Assembly: GCF_020866925.1 (NCBI RefSeq)
Contig: NZ_JAJGAK010000001.1
Location: forward strand, 912,189-976,188
Source of the DNA: Noviluteimonas lactosilytica
Lineage (GTDB): Bacteria; Pseudomonadota; Gammaproteobacteria; Xanthomonadales; Xanthomonadaceae
DNA length: 64,000 bases
Direction: 5' to 3'
The notes under the pieces were generated by a model. It searched no databases and was not told the DNA's origin. It saw only the letters and a list, made by a program, of their open reading frames with translations. Position numbers and translations under genes: made by a program. Shown piece after piece: positions 19,854 through 27,725 of the stretch (positions within the stretch are counted from its first letter, which is position 1; every line of letters begins with the position of its first letter).

Positions 19854-21689
19854 TCAGAACCGCTTGCCGACGTTCACGAACACCGTCGCGTGGTTGCCGC
19901 CTTCCTGGCCGACGCTCGCATTCGCGCCGACGTCGGCGTCCATGCCCCACATCTGCGTGCGAATGCCGAAGGCGAGCGTGCCGTAGTTGTCGTCGCGCTC
20001 GAGGTTCGGCACGGCGAACGGCAGCGTGCCCGGGATCGACAGCGACTGCGCGAAGGCTTCTTCCGGCATGTCCTCGAATTCGTGTTCCCAGGTCAGGCGC
20101 GCATACGGCGTCGTGGTCGGGGACACGTCGAAGCTCGCCTGCCAACCCGCGGCGCCGATCAGCGAATCGTAGTTCTGGTCCGGGTACGCGAGGCCCGCGG
20201 AGTCGACGCGGTCTTCGGCGAACGCATCGACGTCGATGCGCTGCGCGAGCAACGAAACGACCGGACCGTGCGTCACCGAGCCGGCGTGGAAGTTCCAGCC
20301 ACCCTGCGCGCCGACGGTCCAGTTCTCGCCGTCGGGCGAACCGCGATACTCGCGCACGGCCGGGCCGAGTTCGACGAGGCGGTTCACGTCGTAGCTGACG
20401 CTGGTCCAGCTCAGCTGCGCGTTGACCCACAGGTCGTCGGTGTACCAACCGACGAAACCGCCGAGCGTGGCGTCGTCCTGGTCGAAGTCGCCGCGACGGC
20501 GACCGTAGTCGAAGTCGTTGCGACCGTAACCGGCGAACGCGCCGTACACGAACTCGCCGCTCGCCCAGTCGACGCCGAACAGCATCGAAGGACCGCCGCC
20601 GTCGTAATCGCCGGGCACGTCGTAGCGCTGGTTGTCGCCGCGCAGGTTGAACCACCAGCGCATGCCGTCTTCCGCGGGCTTTTCGACGATGTGCGAGCTG
20701 ACCATCTCCGCGCGCGACTTGCCGATCACCTGTTCCGTGTACGGCAGCATCGCGATCTGGCGCGGCGCCTCGAGCACGGACAGCGCGTACTGGCCGAGCA
20801 TCTGGTGCGTGGCGCCGGTCGGATGCACGCCGTCGGCGAACAGGTACGTCGACGCCGCATCCGGCGTCACGTAGTTGGCCGGGCTGCAGGTCAGCGACGA
20901 CGCGGTGATCTGCGGTTGGCACGCGGTGCCGGTGACGTTCGAGAACCCATAGGCCGACGGCGACGCGACGATTTCCTGGATGAGGTGGAACGTATCCAGC
21001 GGAATCACGCGCAGGCCCTGCGAGGCGAGCGTAGAGAACAGCGCGTTGTTGTACGCGGTCGCGAGCTGCGTGCCGGTCGCCATCGCGATCGGCCCCTGCG
21101 CGAGCGCCGACGGCGTCAGGCCGATGTCGGGAACGGTCGGGACCAGGATGTACCTCGCGCCCGCGCCCGTGAGCGTGGCCACGTTGCCGACCTGCGCGCC
21201 GACGGCCAGCGCGAGCCGCTCCTGCGCAGGCGCACCGCCGGCGATGGCGAACAGGTCGTTCGCGCCGCCCCACACCGTGTACAGCGCGTTCGCATCGGCG
21301 CGGCCGCCGGTCGCGGTGAGGTAACGCTGGATCTGCGTATTGATCGACGGGATCTCGCCGAGCGCGCCGGCCGAGTCGATGCCCGTGTTGGCGCCGCCGA
21401 CGGCCCAGTTCGTGCCGCCCTGGTTCCCGCTGGTCGCGTTGGTGCCGTAGTAGTTGGCGAGGTACTCCGACCACACCTGGGTCGGGTTGGTGCTGAAGCG
21501 GCCGAGGATCGCGGCCTGGGGGCCGGCCACCTGCACCAGCGCCGGGCGGAACCAGCCCGAGTCGGTGAGGCTGTCGCCGAAGAACACGGTCTGCGTATAG
21601 GTCTGCGCGGCAGCCGGCAGTGCGGCGAAGGCGAGTGCGGCGGCAAGCACGGTGCGGATCGGGCGGAAGGCCCGGTGGGTCTGCTTCAT
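19854..21689 (-). CDS. GDSL-family esterase autotransporter (EstA-like)
   Basis: 611 residues. Signal peptide (1-28, ending AAAQ), then an SGNH/GDSL passenger: block I FFGDSLTDSGWF with nucleophile Ser40, block III WGGANDLF, block V FADGVHPT with the catalytic Asp and His. The last about 280 residues are an autotransporter beta-barrel ending in VFVNVGKRF with a terminal Phe. Homologues such as Pseudomonas EstA are outer-membrane esterases linked to motility and rhamnolipid production. Transcription ends at 19791-19820, and a c-di-GMP riboswitch candidate lies upstream on the same strand. Confidence 0.93.
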   Translation of the reverse strand: MKQTHRAFRPIRTVLAAALAFAALPAAAQTYTQTVFFGDSLTDSGWFRPALVQVAGPQAAILGRFSTNPTQVWSEYLANYYGTNATSGNQGGTNWAVGGANTGIDSAGALGEIPSINTQIQRYLTATGGRADANALYTVWGGANDLFAIAGGAPAQERLALAVGAQVGNVATLTGAGARYILVPTVPDIGLTPSALAQGPIAMATGTQLATAYNNALFSTLASQGLRVIPLDTFHLIQEIVASPSAYGFSNVTGTACQPQITASSLTCSPANYVTPDAASTYLFADGVHPTGATHQMLGQYALSVLEAPRQIAMLPYTEQVIGKSRAEMVSSHIVEKPAEDGMRWWFNLRGDNQRYDVPGDYDGGGPSMLFGVDWASGEFVYGAFAGYGRNDFDYGRRRGDFDQDDATLGGFVGWYTDDLWVNAQLSWTSVSYDVNRLVELGPAVREYRGSPDGENWTVGAQGGWNFHAGSVTHGPVVSLLAQRIDVDAFAEDRVDSAGLAYPDQNYDSLIGAAGWQASFDVSPTTTPYARLTWEHEFEDMPEEAFAQSLSIPGTLPFAVPNLERDDNYGTLAFGIRTQMWGMDADVGANASVGQEGGNHATVFVNVGKRF

Positions 21690-21764
21690 CAGTACGCGCT
21701 CCCTTGGCGTGCGGATGGGTATGGTGATTCGCATGCTGCCACGCCACGGGCGAGAATGCGCGGC

Positions 21765-21965
21765 ATGAACATTCTGCTGAACGGGCAGCCCCGGACCCTC
21801 ATGCCGGGCACCACGATCGCATCGCTGCTGGAAGCCGAAGGCTTCGGCGGCCGTCGCGTCGCGGTCGAAGTGAACGGCGACATCGTGCCGCGCGGCGCGC
21901 ACGAGGCACATGCGCTGGCCGAAGGCGATCGCGTCGAGGTCGTGCACGCGCTCGGCGGCGGCTGA
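21765..21965 (+). CDS. thiS: Sulfur carrier protein ThiS
   Basis: 66 residues, ubiquitin-like fold: MNILLNGQPRTLMPGTTIAS and VAVEVNGDIVPRGAH match ThiS, and it ends GGG, the C-terminus that is adenylylated and thiocarboxylated to deliver sulfur for the thiazole of thiamine. It is divergent from the autotransporter gene (75 bp). thiG follows only after an unusually long 354-bp gap. Confidence 0.94.
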   Translation: MNILLNGQPRTLMPGTTIASLLEAEGFGGRRVAVEVNGDIVPRGAHEAHALAEGDRVEVVHALGGG

Positions 21966-22001
21966 CTTCGACGGGCTGGACTTCGCGCCCATCGATCGCC
22001 C

Positions 22002-22031
22002 AAAAAAATCGCGCGATGACACCATCGCGCG
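22002..22031 (-). terminator. Intrinsic terminator of the riboswitch leader
   Basis: Read on the minus strand: CGCGCGATG (22031-22023), loop GTGT, CATCGCGCG (22018-22010), then A and seven U (22009-22002). A perfect 9-bp stem and U-tract make this a strong Rho-independent terminator. Its 5' arm overlaps the 3' strand of the aptamer P1 helix (22034-22023), so the two structures exclude each other. Confidence 0.88.
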
Positions 22032-22145
22032 GTAACGGGAACCCGGCTGTCCGCGGCAGGGGGATTGCCGGAGGGACCCGTAGCTTTGCGACCCCGGCTT
22101 TCGCGCGGGTGTGCGTTTGGCGTACCGCGCGATGGGCATCGCGCG
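22023..22145 (-). ncRNA. Cyclic-di-GMP-I (GEMM) riboswitch candidate
   Basis: On the minus strand the RNA carries the class hallmarks in order: CCAAAC, a stem capped by the tetraloop GAAA (GCGCGAAAGC), the conserved GTCGCAAAGCTACGGGTCC, a variable hairpin (CCGGCA...TGCCG), and CAGCCGGGTTCCCG. P1 is CATCGCGCGGTA (22134-22123) paired perfectly with TACCGCGCGATG (22034-22023). The 5' P1 strand can instead pair with CGCGCGATG just upstream (22145-22137), and the 3' strand with the terminator. The first same-strand gene downstream is the GDSL autotransporter, 311 nt after the terminator, with thiS antisense in between. Confidence 0.8.
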
Positions 22146-22319
22146 CAGCGGAAAGGAGCCAACGGCGATCCGGGTCAGGGGTGTGCCCGTCCGACGCTTT
22201 CCTCCCCACTCCTCCAGCCTTACGCGGGGCTCGAAGGCCACAGGACAAATCCCGCCGAAATCGCAACGAGGCTCGACGTTCGGGCAACTGCGACCGACGA
22301 ACGGCGGTAACATGCGTGG

Positions 22320-23123
22320 ATGCACGCAACCGCCCCCATCGCGGCCGACGACAGCCTGGTCGTCGCGGGCCGCCGTTATCGTTCCCGCCTGCTCACCGGC
22401 ACGGGCAAGTTCCGGGATTTCGACGAGACCCGCCGCGCGACCGATGCCGCGGGCGCCGAGATCGTCACCGTCGCGATCCGGCGCACCAACCTCGGCCAGG
22501 ATCCCAACGCGCCGAACCTGCTCGACGTCCTCCCGCCCGACCGCTTCACGCTGCTGCCCAACACCGCGGGCTGCTACACCGCCGACGACGCGGTGCGCAC
22601 GTGCCGCCTCGCGCGCGAATTGCTCGATGGCCACAAGCTCGTGAAGCTCGAAGTGCTCGGCGACCAGCGCACGCTGTACCCCGACGTCGTGCAGACCCTC
22701 GCCGCCGCCGAGCGCCTCGTCGCCGACGGCTTCGACGTGATGGTCTACACCTCCGACGATCCGATCCTCGCGCGCCGCCTCGAAGAAATCGGCTGCGTCG
22801 CGGTGATGCCGCTCGCCGCGCCGATCGGCTCGGGCCTGGGCGTGCAGAACAAGTACAACCTGCTGGAGATCGTCGAGAACGCGAAGGTGCCGATCATCGT
22901 CGACGCCGGCGTGGGCACCGCGTCGGATGCATCGATCGCGATGGAGCTCGGCTGCGACGGCGTGCTGATGAACACCGCGATCGCCGGCGCGAAGGACCCG
23001 GTGCTCATGGCGCACGCGATGAAGCTCGCGGTCGAAGCCGGCCGCGCCGCATTCCGCGCCGGCCGCATCCCGCGCAAGCGTTTCGCTTCGGCGTCGAGCC
23101 CCGTCGACGGCATGATCGGCTGA
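22320..23123 (+). CDS. thiG: Thiazole synthase
   Basis: 267 residues. ThiG condenses DXP, dehydroglycine and ThiS thiocarboxylate to the thiamine thiazole. The Schiff-base Lys is K109 in [23 protein letters not shown] and [21 protein letters not shown] are the phosphate-binding and barrel motifs. It is followed after 12 nt by trmB. Length matches the family. Confidence 0.96.
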   Translation: MHATAPIAADDSLVVAGRRYRSRLLTGTGKFRDFDETRRATDAAGAEIVTVAIRRTNLGQDPNAPNLLDVLPPDRFTLLPNTAGCYTADDAVRTCRLARELLDGHKLVKLEVLGDQRTLYPDVVQTLAAAERLVADGFDVMVYTSDDPILARRLEEIGCVAVMPLAAPIGSGLGVQNKYNLLEIVENAKVPIIVDAGVGTASDASIAMELGCDGVLMNTAIAGAKDPVLMAHAMKLAVEAGRAAFRAGRIPRKRFASASSPVDGMIG

Positions 23124-23135
23124 CACATCAATCAG

Positions 23136-23885
23136 ATGCCCGCCGATCCGGTCGACAAGAAACCCTTCACCCAGGAACCGGGCGTGCGCAAGGTCCGCAG
23201 CTTCGTGCTGCGGCAAGGGCGCTTCACGCCGGCGCAGCAGCGCGCGTTCGATGAGCTGTGGCCGCGCTTCGGGCTCGACTACGCGGGCCAGCCGCGCGAC
23301 TTCGACGCCGCGTTCGGGCGCAAGGCGAAGCGCGTGCTGGAGATCGGCTTCGGCAACGGCGAGGCCCTGCGCTTCGCCGCGCAGCACGACAAGGCGCGCG
23401 ACCTGCTCGGCATCGAAGTGCACGCACCCGGCGTGGGCCGCCTGCTCAACGCGCTGGCCGCCGACGATGCGACCAACGTGCGCCTCTACCACCACGACGC
23501 GGTGGAAGTGCTGGAGAACGAGATCGCCGACGCCTCGCTCGACGAGGTGCGCATCTACTTCCCCGATCCGTGGCACAAGAAGCGCCACAACAAGCGGCGC
23601 CTGGTGAACCCCGCCTTCGCCGCCCTGCTCGTGCGCAAGCTCGCCCCGACGGGACGCTTGCACCTGTCCACCGATTGGCAGGACTATGCCGAGCAGATGT
23701 GGGACGTGCTCGACGCGACCCCGGGGCTGGCCAATCGCGGCGGTAAGCGCGGCGCCGTACCGCGGCCCGAATGGCGTCCGCAGACGCATTTCGAGACGCG
23801 CGGCCAGAAGCTCGGGCACGGCGTCTGGGATCTTTTGTACGACCGAGTGCCGGACGACGGCGGGCCAGGGGAACCGTACGCGTGA
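23136..23885 (+). CDS. trmB: tRNA (guanine-N7-)-methyltransferase
   Basis: 249 residues. TrmB methylates G46 in the tRNA variable loop. The SAM-binding motif is [17 protein letters not shown], and the catalytic/substrate motif is [17 protein letters not shown]; the C-terminal [14 protein letters not shown] is also conserved. It sits after thiG, as in xanthomonads, and its stop overlaps the start of the SLC13 permease gene. Confidence 0.96.
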   Translation: MPADPVDKKPFTQEPGVRKVRSFVLRQGRFTPAQQRAFDELWPRFGLDYAGQPRDFDAAFGRKAKRVLEIGFGNGEALRFAAQHDKARDLLGIEVHAPGVGRLLNALAADDATNVRLYHHDAVEVLENEIADASLDEVRIYFPDPWHKKRHNKRRLVNPAFAALLVRKLAPTGRLHLSTDWQDYAEQMWDVLDATPGLANRGGKRGAVPRPEWRPQTHFETRGQKLGHGVWDLLYDRVPDDGGPGEPYA

Positions 23886-25726
23886 ACGACACCGCGTTGA
23901 TGCTCACCACCGACATGAAGCTCGTGCTCGGGCTGGTGGGCTTCACGATGGTGATGTTCCTGTTCGAGCGCATCCGTGCCGACGTCGTCGCGCTGGTCGT
24001 GCTGGTGTTGCTCGGGCTCACCGGGCTGGTCGCGCCGGAAGATCTCTTCGGCGGTTTTTCCGGTAACGCGGTCATGAGCGTGATCGCGACGATGATCCTC
24101 GGCGCGGGCCTGGATCGCACCGGCGCGCTGAATCGCCTCGCGGCCTGGTTGCTGCGGCGCTCGAAGGGCGTCGAGTCGCGCCTGCTCCTGCTCACGCAGG
24201 CGATCGCGGGCCTCAACTCCTCCTTCATGCAGAACCCCTCGGTGATGGCGCTGTACCTGCCCGTCACCTCGCGACTGAGTTCGCGCACGGGGCTGCCGCT
24301 GTCGCGCTTCCTGCTGCCGCTGGCGGTGGCCATCGTGATGGGCGGCTCGCTGACGATGGTCGGCACCTCGCCGCTGATCCTGCTCAACGACCTGCTCGTG
24401 TCGTCGAACGCGAACCTGCCCTCCGGCGCGGCGACGCTTGAGCCGCTGCACATGTTCGCGCCGATGCCGATCGGCCTCGCATTGCTCGGAGCGGGCCTGC
24501 TGTACTTCCGCTACTTCGGCGACAAGCGCCTGGCGCAGTACGACGTCGACCGCGGGGTCACGCCCGCGCGCACGCAGAGTTACTTCGCTCGTGCCTACGG
24601 CATCGAAGGCGATGTGTACGAACTCACGGTGACGGCCGATTCGCCGCTGGTGGGCATGTCGCTCGGCGAGGCGGAAGCCACGCGCGGTTCGCCGCTGCTG
24701 CTCGCACTCAAGACCGGCAACGAATCGCGCCTCGCGCCGCCCGCCGATGCACGCATCTGGGTCGGCAGCGTGATCGGCGCGATGGGCGAACGCCAGCAGG
24801 TCGCCGACTTCGCGCAGAACAACTTCCTGCGCATGAGCACGCGCCTGCGCACGTTCGGCGACCTGTTCAACCCGAGTCGCGCGGGCATCGCCGAAGCCGT
24901 CGTGCCGCCGACCTCGCAATACCTCGGCAAGTCGCAGGCCGAACTGCAGTTGCGCAAGCAATACGGCATCAGCCTGCTCGCGGTGAACCGCGACAAGACC
25001 GTGCACCGCGAGAACGTCCGCCAGCTGCCGCTGCGCGCCGGCGACATGCTCGTGCTGCACGGCATCTGGCAGGACCTCGCGCAGGCGGCGGAGAACAAGG
25101 ACTTCGTGGTGGTCACCGACTACCCGAAGGGCGAGCAGCGTCCGCACAAGTTCAAGCTCGCGATCGGCATCTTCGCGGTGACGATGCTGCTCGCGCTGTC
25201 CACGCGCATCCCGGTGTCGATTGCGCTGATGACGGGCGTCGCCGGCATGCTCGTCGCCGGCGTGCTGCACATCGACGAAGCCTACGCGTCGATCAACTGG
25301 AAGACGGTCTTCGTCATGGCCTGCCTCATTCCACTGGGATGGGCGATGGATTCCAGCGGCGCCGCGGCGTGGATCGCGGGACACACGATCGAGCAGATGC
25401 CCGAAGACATGCCGTTGCCGGTACTCGAGATCGCGCTCGGCCTGTTGACGACCTTGTTCTCGCTGGTGATCGGCCATGTCGGCGCGACCATCGTGATGGT
25501 GCCCATGGGCATCAACCTCGCGCTCGCCGCGGGCGGCAATCCGACCGCGTTCGCGCTGATGGTCGCGCTGTCGGCGTCGAACAACTTCATGACCGCGTCC
25601 AACCCGGTGATGTCGATGATCACCGGCCCGGCGGGCTACCAGCCGCGCGACCTGTGGCGGCTCGGTGCGCCGCTGTCGTTGCTGTACCTGATCGTCGTGG
25701 TGATCGCGGTGAACATCATGTTCTGA
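23882..25726 (+). CDS. SLC13/DASS family transporter with two RCK_C domains
   Basis: 614 residues from the GTG at 23882 that overlaps the trmB stop (GTGA); in-frame ATGs follow at 23900 and 23915. About a dozen membrane helices enclose two cytoplasmic TrkA/RCK C-terminal domains near residues 240-310 and 335-410 ([20 protein letters not shown] and [20 protein letters not shown]). Motifs [17 protein letters not shown] and [11 protein letters not shown] are the paired sodium/anion-binding turns of the family. Substrates are typically sulfate or dicarboxylates; not resolvable here. The 3' end lies inside a tandem repeat. Confidence 0.9.
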   Translation: MNDTALMLTTDMKLVLGLVGFTMVMFLFERIRADVVALVVLVLLGLTGLVAPEDLFGGFSGNAVMSVIATMILGAGLDRTGALNRLAAWLLRRSKGVESRLLLLTQAIAGLNSSFMQNPSVMALYLPVTSRLSSRTGLPLSRFLLPLAVAIVMGGSLTMVGTSPLILLNDLLVSSNANLPSGAATLEPLHMFAPMPIGLALLGAGLLYFRYFGDKRLAQYDVDRGVTPARTQSYFARAYGIEGDVYELTVTADSPLVGMSLGEAEATRGSPLLLALKTGNESRLAPPADARIWVGSVIGAMGERQQVADFAQNNFLRMSTRLRTFGDLFNPSRAGIAEAVVPPTSQYLGKSQAELQLRKQYGISLLAVNRDKTVHRENVRQLPLRAGDMLVLHGIWQDLAQAAENKDFVVVTDYPKGEQRPHKFKLAIGIFAVTMLLALSTRIPVSIALMTGVAGMLVAGVLHIDEAYASINWKTVFVMACLIPLGWAMDSSGAAAWIAGHTIEQMPEDMPLPVLEIALGLLTTLFSLVIGHVGATIVMVPMGINLALAAGGNPTAFALMVALSASNNFMTASNPVMSMITGPAGYQPRDLWRLGAPLSLLYLIVVVIAVNIMF

Positions 25727-25769
25727 AGCAGCATGTTCTGAAGCAGCATGTTCTGAGGCGTCATGTCCT
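25718..25769. repeat. 15-bp tandem repeat spanning the SLC13 stop codon
   Basis: Three copies of ATGTTCTGAAGCAGC start at 25718, 25733 and 25748 (the third reads ATGTTCTGAGGCGTC), and a fourth begins at 25763. The first copy encodes the final Met-Phe-stop of the transporter and the array reaches the stop codon of the converging Rieske gene. Replication slippage is the likely origin. Confidence 0.85.
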
Positions 25770-26117
25770 GGCGATGCGGACGACGCCGTCGTCCACCGTC
25801 ACGTCGATTGTGCGCAATGCGGCGCCGCGACACGGGCCCGCGACACACACGCCTTCCACGAGTTCGAACGTCGCGCCATGCACGGCGCAGATCAGGTGCC
25901 CGTTCTTGTCCTTGAGGAAGCGGCCCGGCGCCCAATCCAGCCGACGCCCCGCGTGCGGACACACGTTGAGGAACGCGCGCACCGCATCGCCTTCGCGATA
26001 CAGGATCAGCGACTCCGCATCGTCGCCATCCAGGCGTGCTTCGAGTTCGTGAAAGCCGCCGTCGGGAATTTGCTCGATTCGGAGCAGCGTGTCGGATTGT
26101 GAGTCGTAGGGCGTCAC
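25761..26117 (-). CDS. Rieske [2Fe-2S] domain protein
   Basis: 118 residues, a stand-alone Rieske ferredoxin-like domain. Cluster ligands are in CPHAG and CAVHGATFE, spaced as C-x-H ... C-x2-H. Such small proteins serve as electron carriers for oxygenases or nitrite reductase (NirD-like), but no partner oxygenase is nearby. The start is a GTG at 26117 (first residues MTPYDSQS). It converges on the SLC13 gene across the tandem repeat. Confidence 0.88.
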   Translation of the reverse strand: MTPYDSQSDTLLRIEQIPDGGFHELEARLDGDDAESLILYREGDAVRAFLNVCPHAGRRLDWAPGRFLKDKNGHLICAVHGATFELVEGVCVAGPCRGAALRTIDVTVDDGVVRIART

Positions 26118-26203
26118 GTTTTAACGAAGTCCTCACACGCGTTCCGGAAAGCGGCCGGATACTCGCGTCCCGGCACTGCCATCATTGTGTCACGGACCCC
26201 AAG

Positions 26204-26497
26204 ATGACCGCTTTCGCGCACCGCTTCGATTTCCACCAGTTCCGCGCCGCGTTTTCGCCGCGCAAGCCGCGTAGCACGTGGTTGCGCGTGTTGCTGGGGT
26301 TGATCGGCATCGCCGTGCTCGTCGCGTTGGTGGCCGTGAGCGTCGTGGTCGGCGTGGCGATGATTTCCGCGGGCCTGCTCGTTCGCCTGTGGAAGAAGCG
26401 CGACAAGCGCGTGGCGCGCGATCCGCGGGTCGTCGACGGCGAATACCGCGTCGTCGACAGCCGCGTTGTCGACAGCCGTGCCCTGCCGTCGGCATGA
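26204..26497 (+). CDS. Small single-span membrane protein
   Basis: 97 residues: a soluble N-terminus, one long hydrophobic helix (VLLGLIGIAVLVALVAVSVV and VGVAMISAGLLV) and a basic tail with repeated RVVDSRVVDSR. No family recognised. It is coupled by ATGA to the FAH-family gene downstream. Confidence 0.7.
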   Translation: MTAFAHRFDFHQFRAAFSPRKPRSTWLRVLLGLIGIAVLVALVAVSVVVGVAMISAGLLVRLWKKRDKRVARDPRVVDGEYRVVDSRVVDSRALPSA

Positions 26498-27192
26498 CCG
26501 ACGTCGTCCCGGCGCACGCGCCGGTTCGCATTCCTGTTGAAGGCGGCGGCACTGCTTCGACGAGCACGTTCCCGGTGCGCCGCATCTTCTGCGTCGGCCG
26601 CAACTTCGCCGACCACGCGAAGGAGATGGGCGCAACGGCGCCTGCATCGAAAGCCGAACGCGGCGATCCCGTGTTGTTCACCAAGCCCGCCGACGCGATC
26701 GTCGTCGACGGCGTCGTGCCCTATCCCTCCGCGACGAACGACCTGCACCACGAAGTCGAACTCGTCGTCGCGCTCGGCGAAAATGCGCGCGTGTTCGGTT
26801 ACGCCGTCGGCCTGGATTTGACGCGCCGCGACCTGCAATCCGCGGCGAAGGCGAAAGGCCTGCCGTGGGACACCGGCAAGGCGTTCGATCATTCCGCGCC
26901 GATCTCCGCGATCGTGCCCGCGGCGCAGGTCGGCGACCTCGCGCCGCGCACGCTCTCGCTCACCGTCAACGGCACGCTGCGCCAGCGCTCGACGCTGGAC
27001 CAGATGATCTGGGACGTCCCCGACGTCCTCGAAGCGCTCGCGCGTTACTTCACGCTGCAAGCGGGCGACCTGGTCTTCATGGGCACGCCCGCGGGCGTCG
27101 CCGCGCTGCAGCCGGGCGATGTCTTCAGCGCGCGCCTCGACGACGTGCTCGCCCTCGACGGACGCATCGCGCCGCCCCTCGCCGTCGGCTAA
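26494..27192 (+). CDS. Fumarylacetoacetate hydrolase family protein
   Basis: 232 residues of the FAH fold. FCVGRNFADHAKEMG, the metal-binding E-x-E in HEVELVVALGE, and FMGTPAGVAALQPGD are the family motifs; overall it resembles YcgM/FAHD1-type acylpyruvases that cleave acylpyruvates or decarboxylate oxaloacetate. The exact substrate is not defined. Overlaps the small membrane protein gene by ATGA. Confidence 0.9.
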   Translation: MTDVVPAHAPVRIPVEGGGTASTSTFPVRRIFCVGRNFADHAKEMGATAPASKAERGDPVLFTKPADAIVVDGVVPYPSATNDLHHEVELVVALGENARVFGYAVGLDLTRRDLQSAAKAKGLPWDTGKAFDHSAPISAIVPAAQVGDLAPRTLSLTVNGTLRQRSTLDQMIWDVPDVLEALARYFTLQAGDLVFMGTPAGVAALQPGDVFSARLDDVLALDGRIAPPLAVG

Positions 27193-27238
27193 CCTCACCG
27201 TTCGCCGGCCCGTTTGCCGGCGCAAGGGAGGACAGTCG

Positions 27239-27646
27239 ATGGGCATGCTTTCCGAGTTCAAGACGTTCATCGCGCGCGGCAGCGTCGTCGACCTCGCGGT
27301 CGGCGTCGTGATCGGCGCGGCATTCGGCAAGATCGTCACCGCGCTCGTCGACGGCATCGTCATGCCGATCGTCGCGCTGGTCACCGGCGGCGCGAGTGTC
27401 GCAGACTGGAAATACGTCGTCACGCCCGCGCAACTCGACGCGGCAGGCCAGCAGGTCGCCGCGGAAGTCGCGTTCCGCTACGGGCTCGTGCTGCAGACGC
27501 TGATCGACTTCACGCTGATCGCCTTCGTGATCTTCCTGTTCCTGAAGGCCTACAACCGCCTGCGCGCGACCGAGCCGGCCGCCGCGCCGCCGGAAGACGT
27601 GCTGCTGTTGCGCGAGATCCGCGACGCGCTCAAGCGTCCTGTCTGA
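27239..27646 (+). CDS. mscL: Large-conductance mechanosensitive channel
   Basis: 135 residues. MscL opens under membrane tension to release solutes during hypo-osmotic shock. MLSEFKTFIARGSVVDLAVG is the conserved N-terminal amphipathic helix and pore start; two membrane segments and a C-terminal helix (EDVLLLREIRDAL) follow. GGGAGG lies 7 nt before ATG 27239; an in-frame ATG two codons later is a weaker choice. A 7-bp hairpin (27203-27222) sits just before the ribosome binding site. Confidence 0.95.
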   Translation: MGMLSEFKTFIARGSVVDLAVGVVIGAAFGKIVTALVDGIVMPIVALVTGGASVADWKYVVTPAQLDAAGQQVAAEVAFRYGLVLQTLIDFTLIAFVIFLFLKAYNRLRATEPAAAPPEDVLLLREIRDALKRPV

Positions 27647-27725
27647 CCATGACCAGCGGCACCCCTGCCACGCAGGGGTCCGCTGCTACGCTCGCAATCT
27701 TTCCGCACATCCAGGGGTTCGTCCG

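Larger units (their letters stand above)
21966..22319. other. 354-bp gap between thiS and thiG
   Basis: This stretch has no supported protein gene on either strand. Its left half (22002-22145) holds the minus-strand riboswitch and terminator described separately. In the right half (22146-22319) I see nothing definite; it would have to contain the promoter of that leader RNA. Confidence 0.7.

Noticed and set aside
22065-22310. Short plus-strand proteins between thiS and thiG
   Set aside because: Their sequence is explained by the minus-strand riboswitch; no ribosome binding site or recognisable domain.
21690-23819. Upstream extension of the GDSL autotransporter frame
   Set aside because: The extension is antisense to thiG and trmB and passes through the riboswitch; the signal peptide at 21689 marks the true start.
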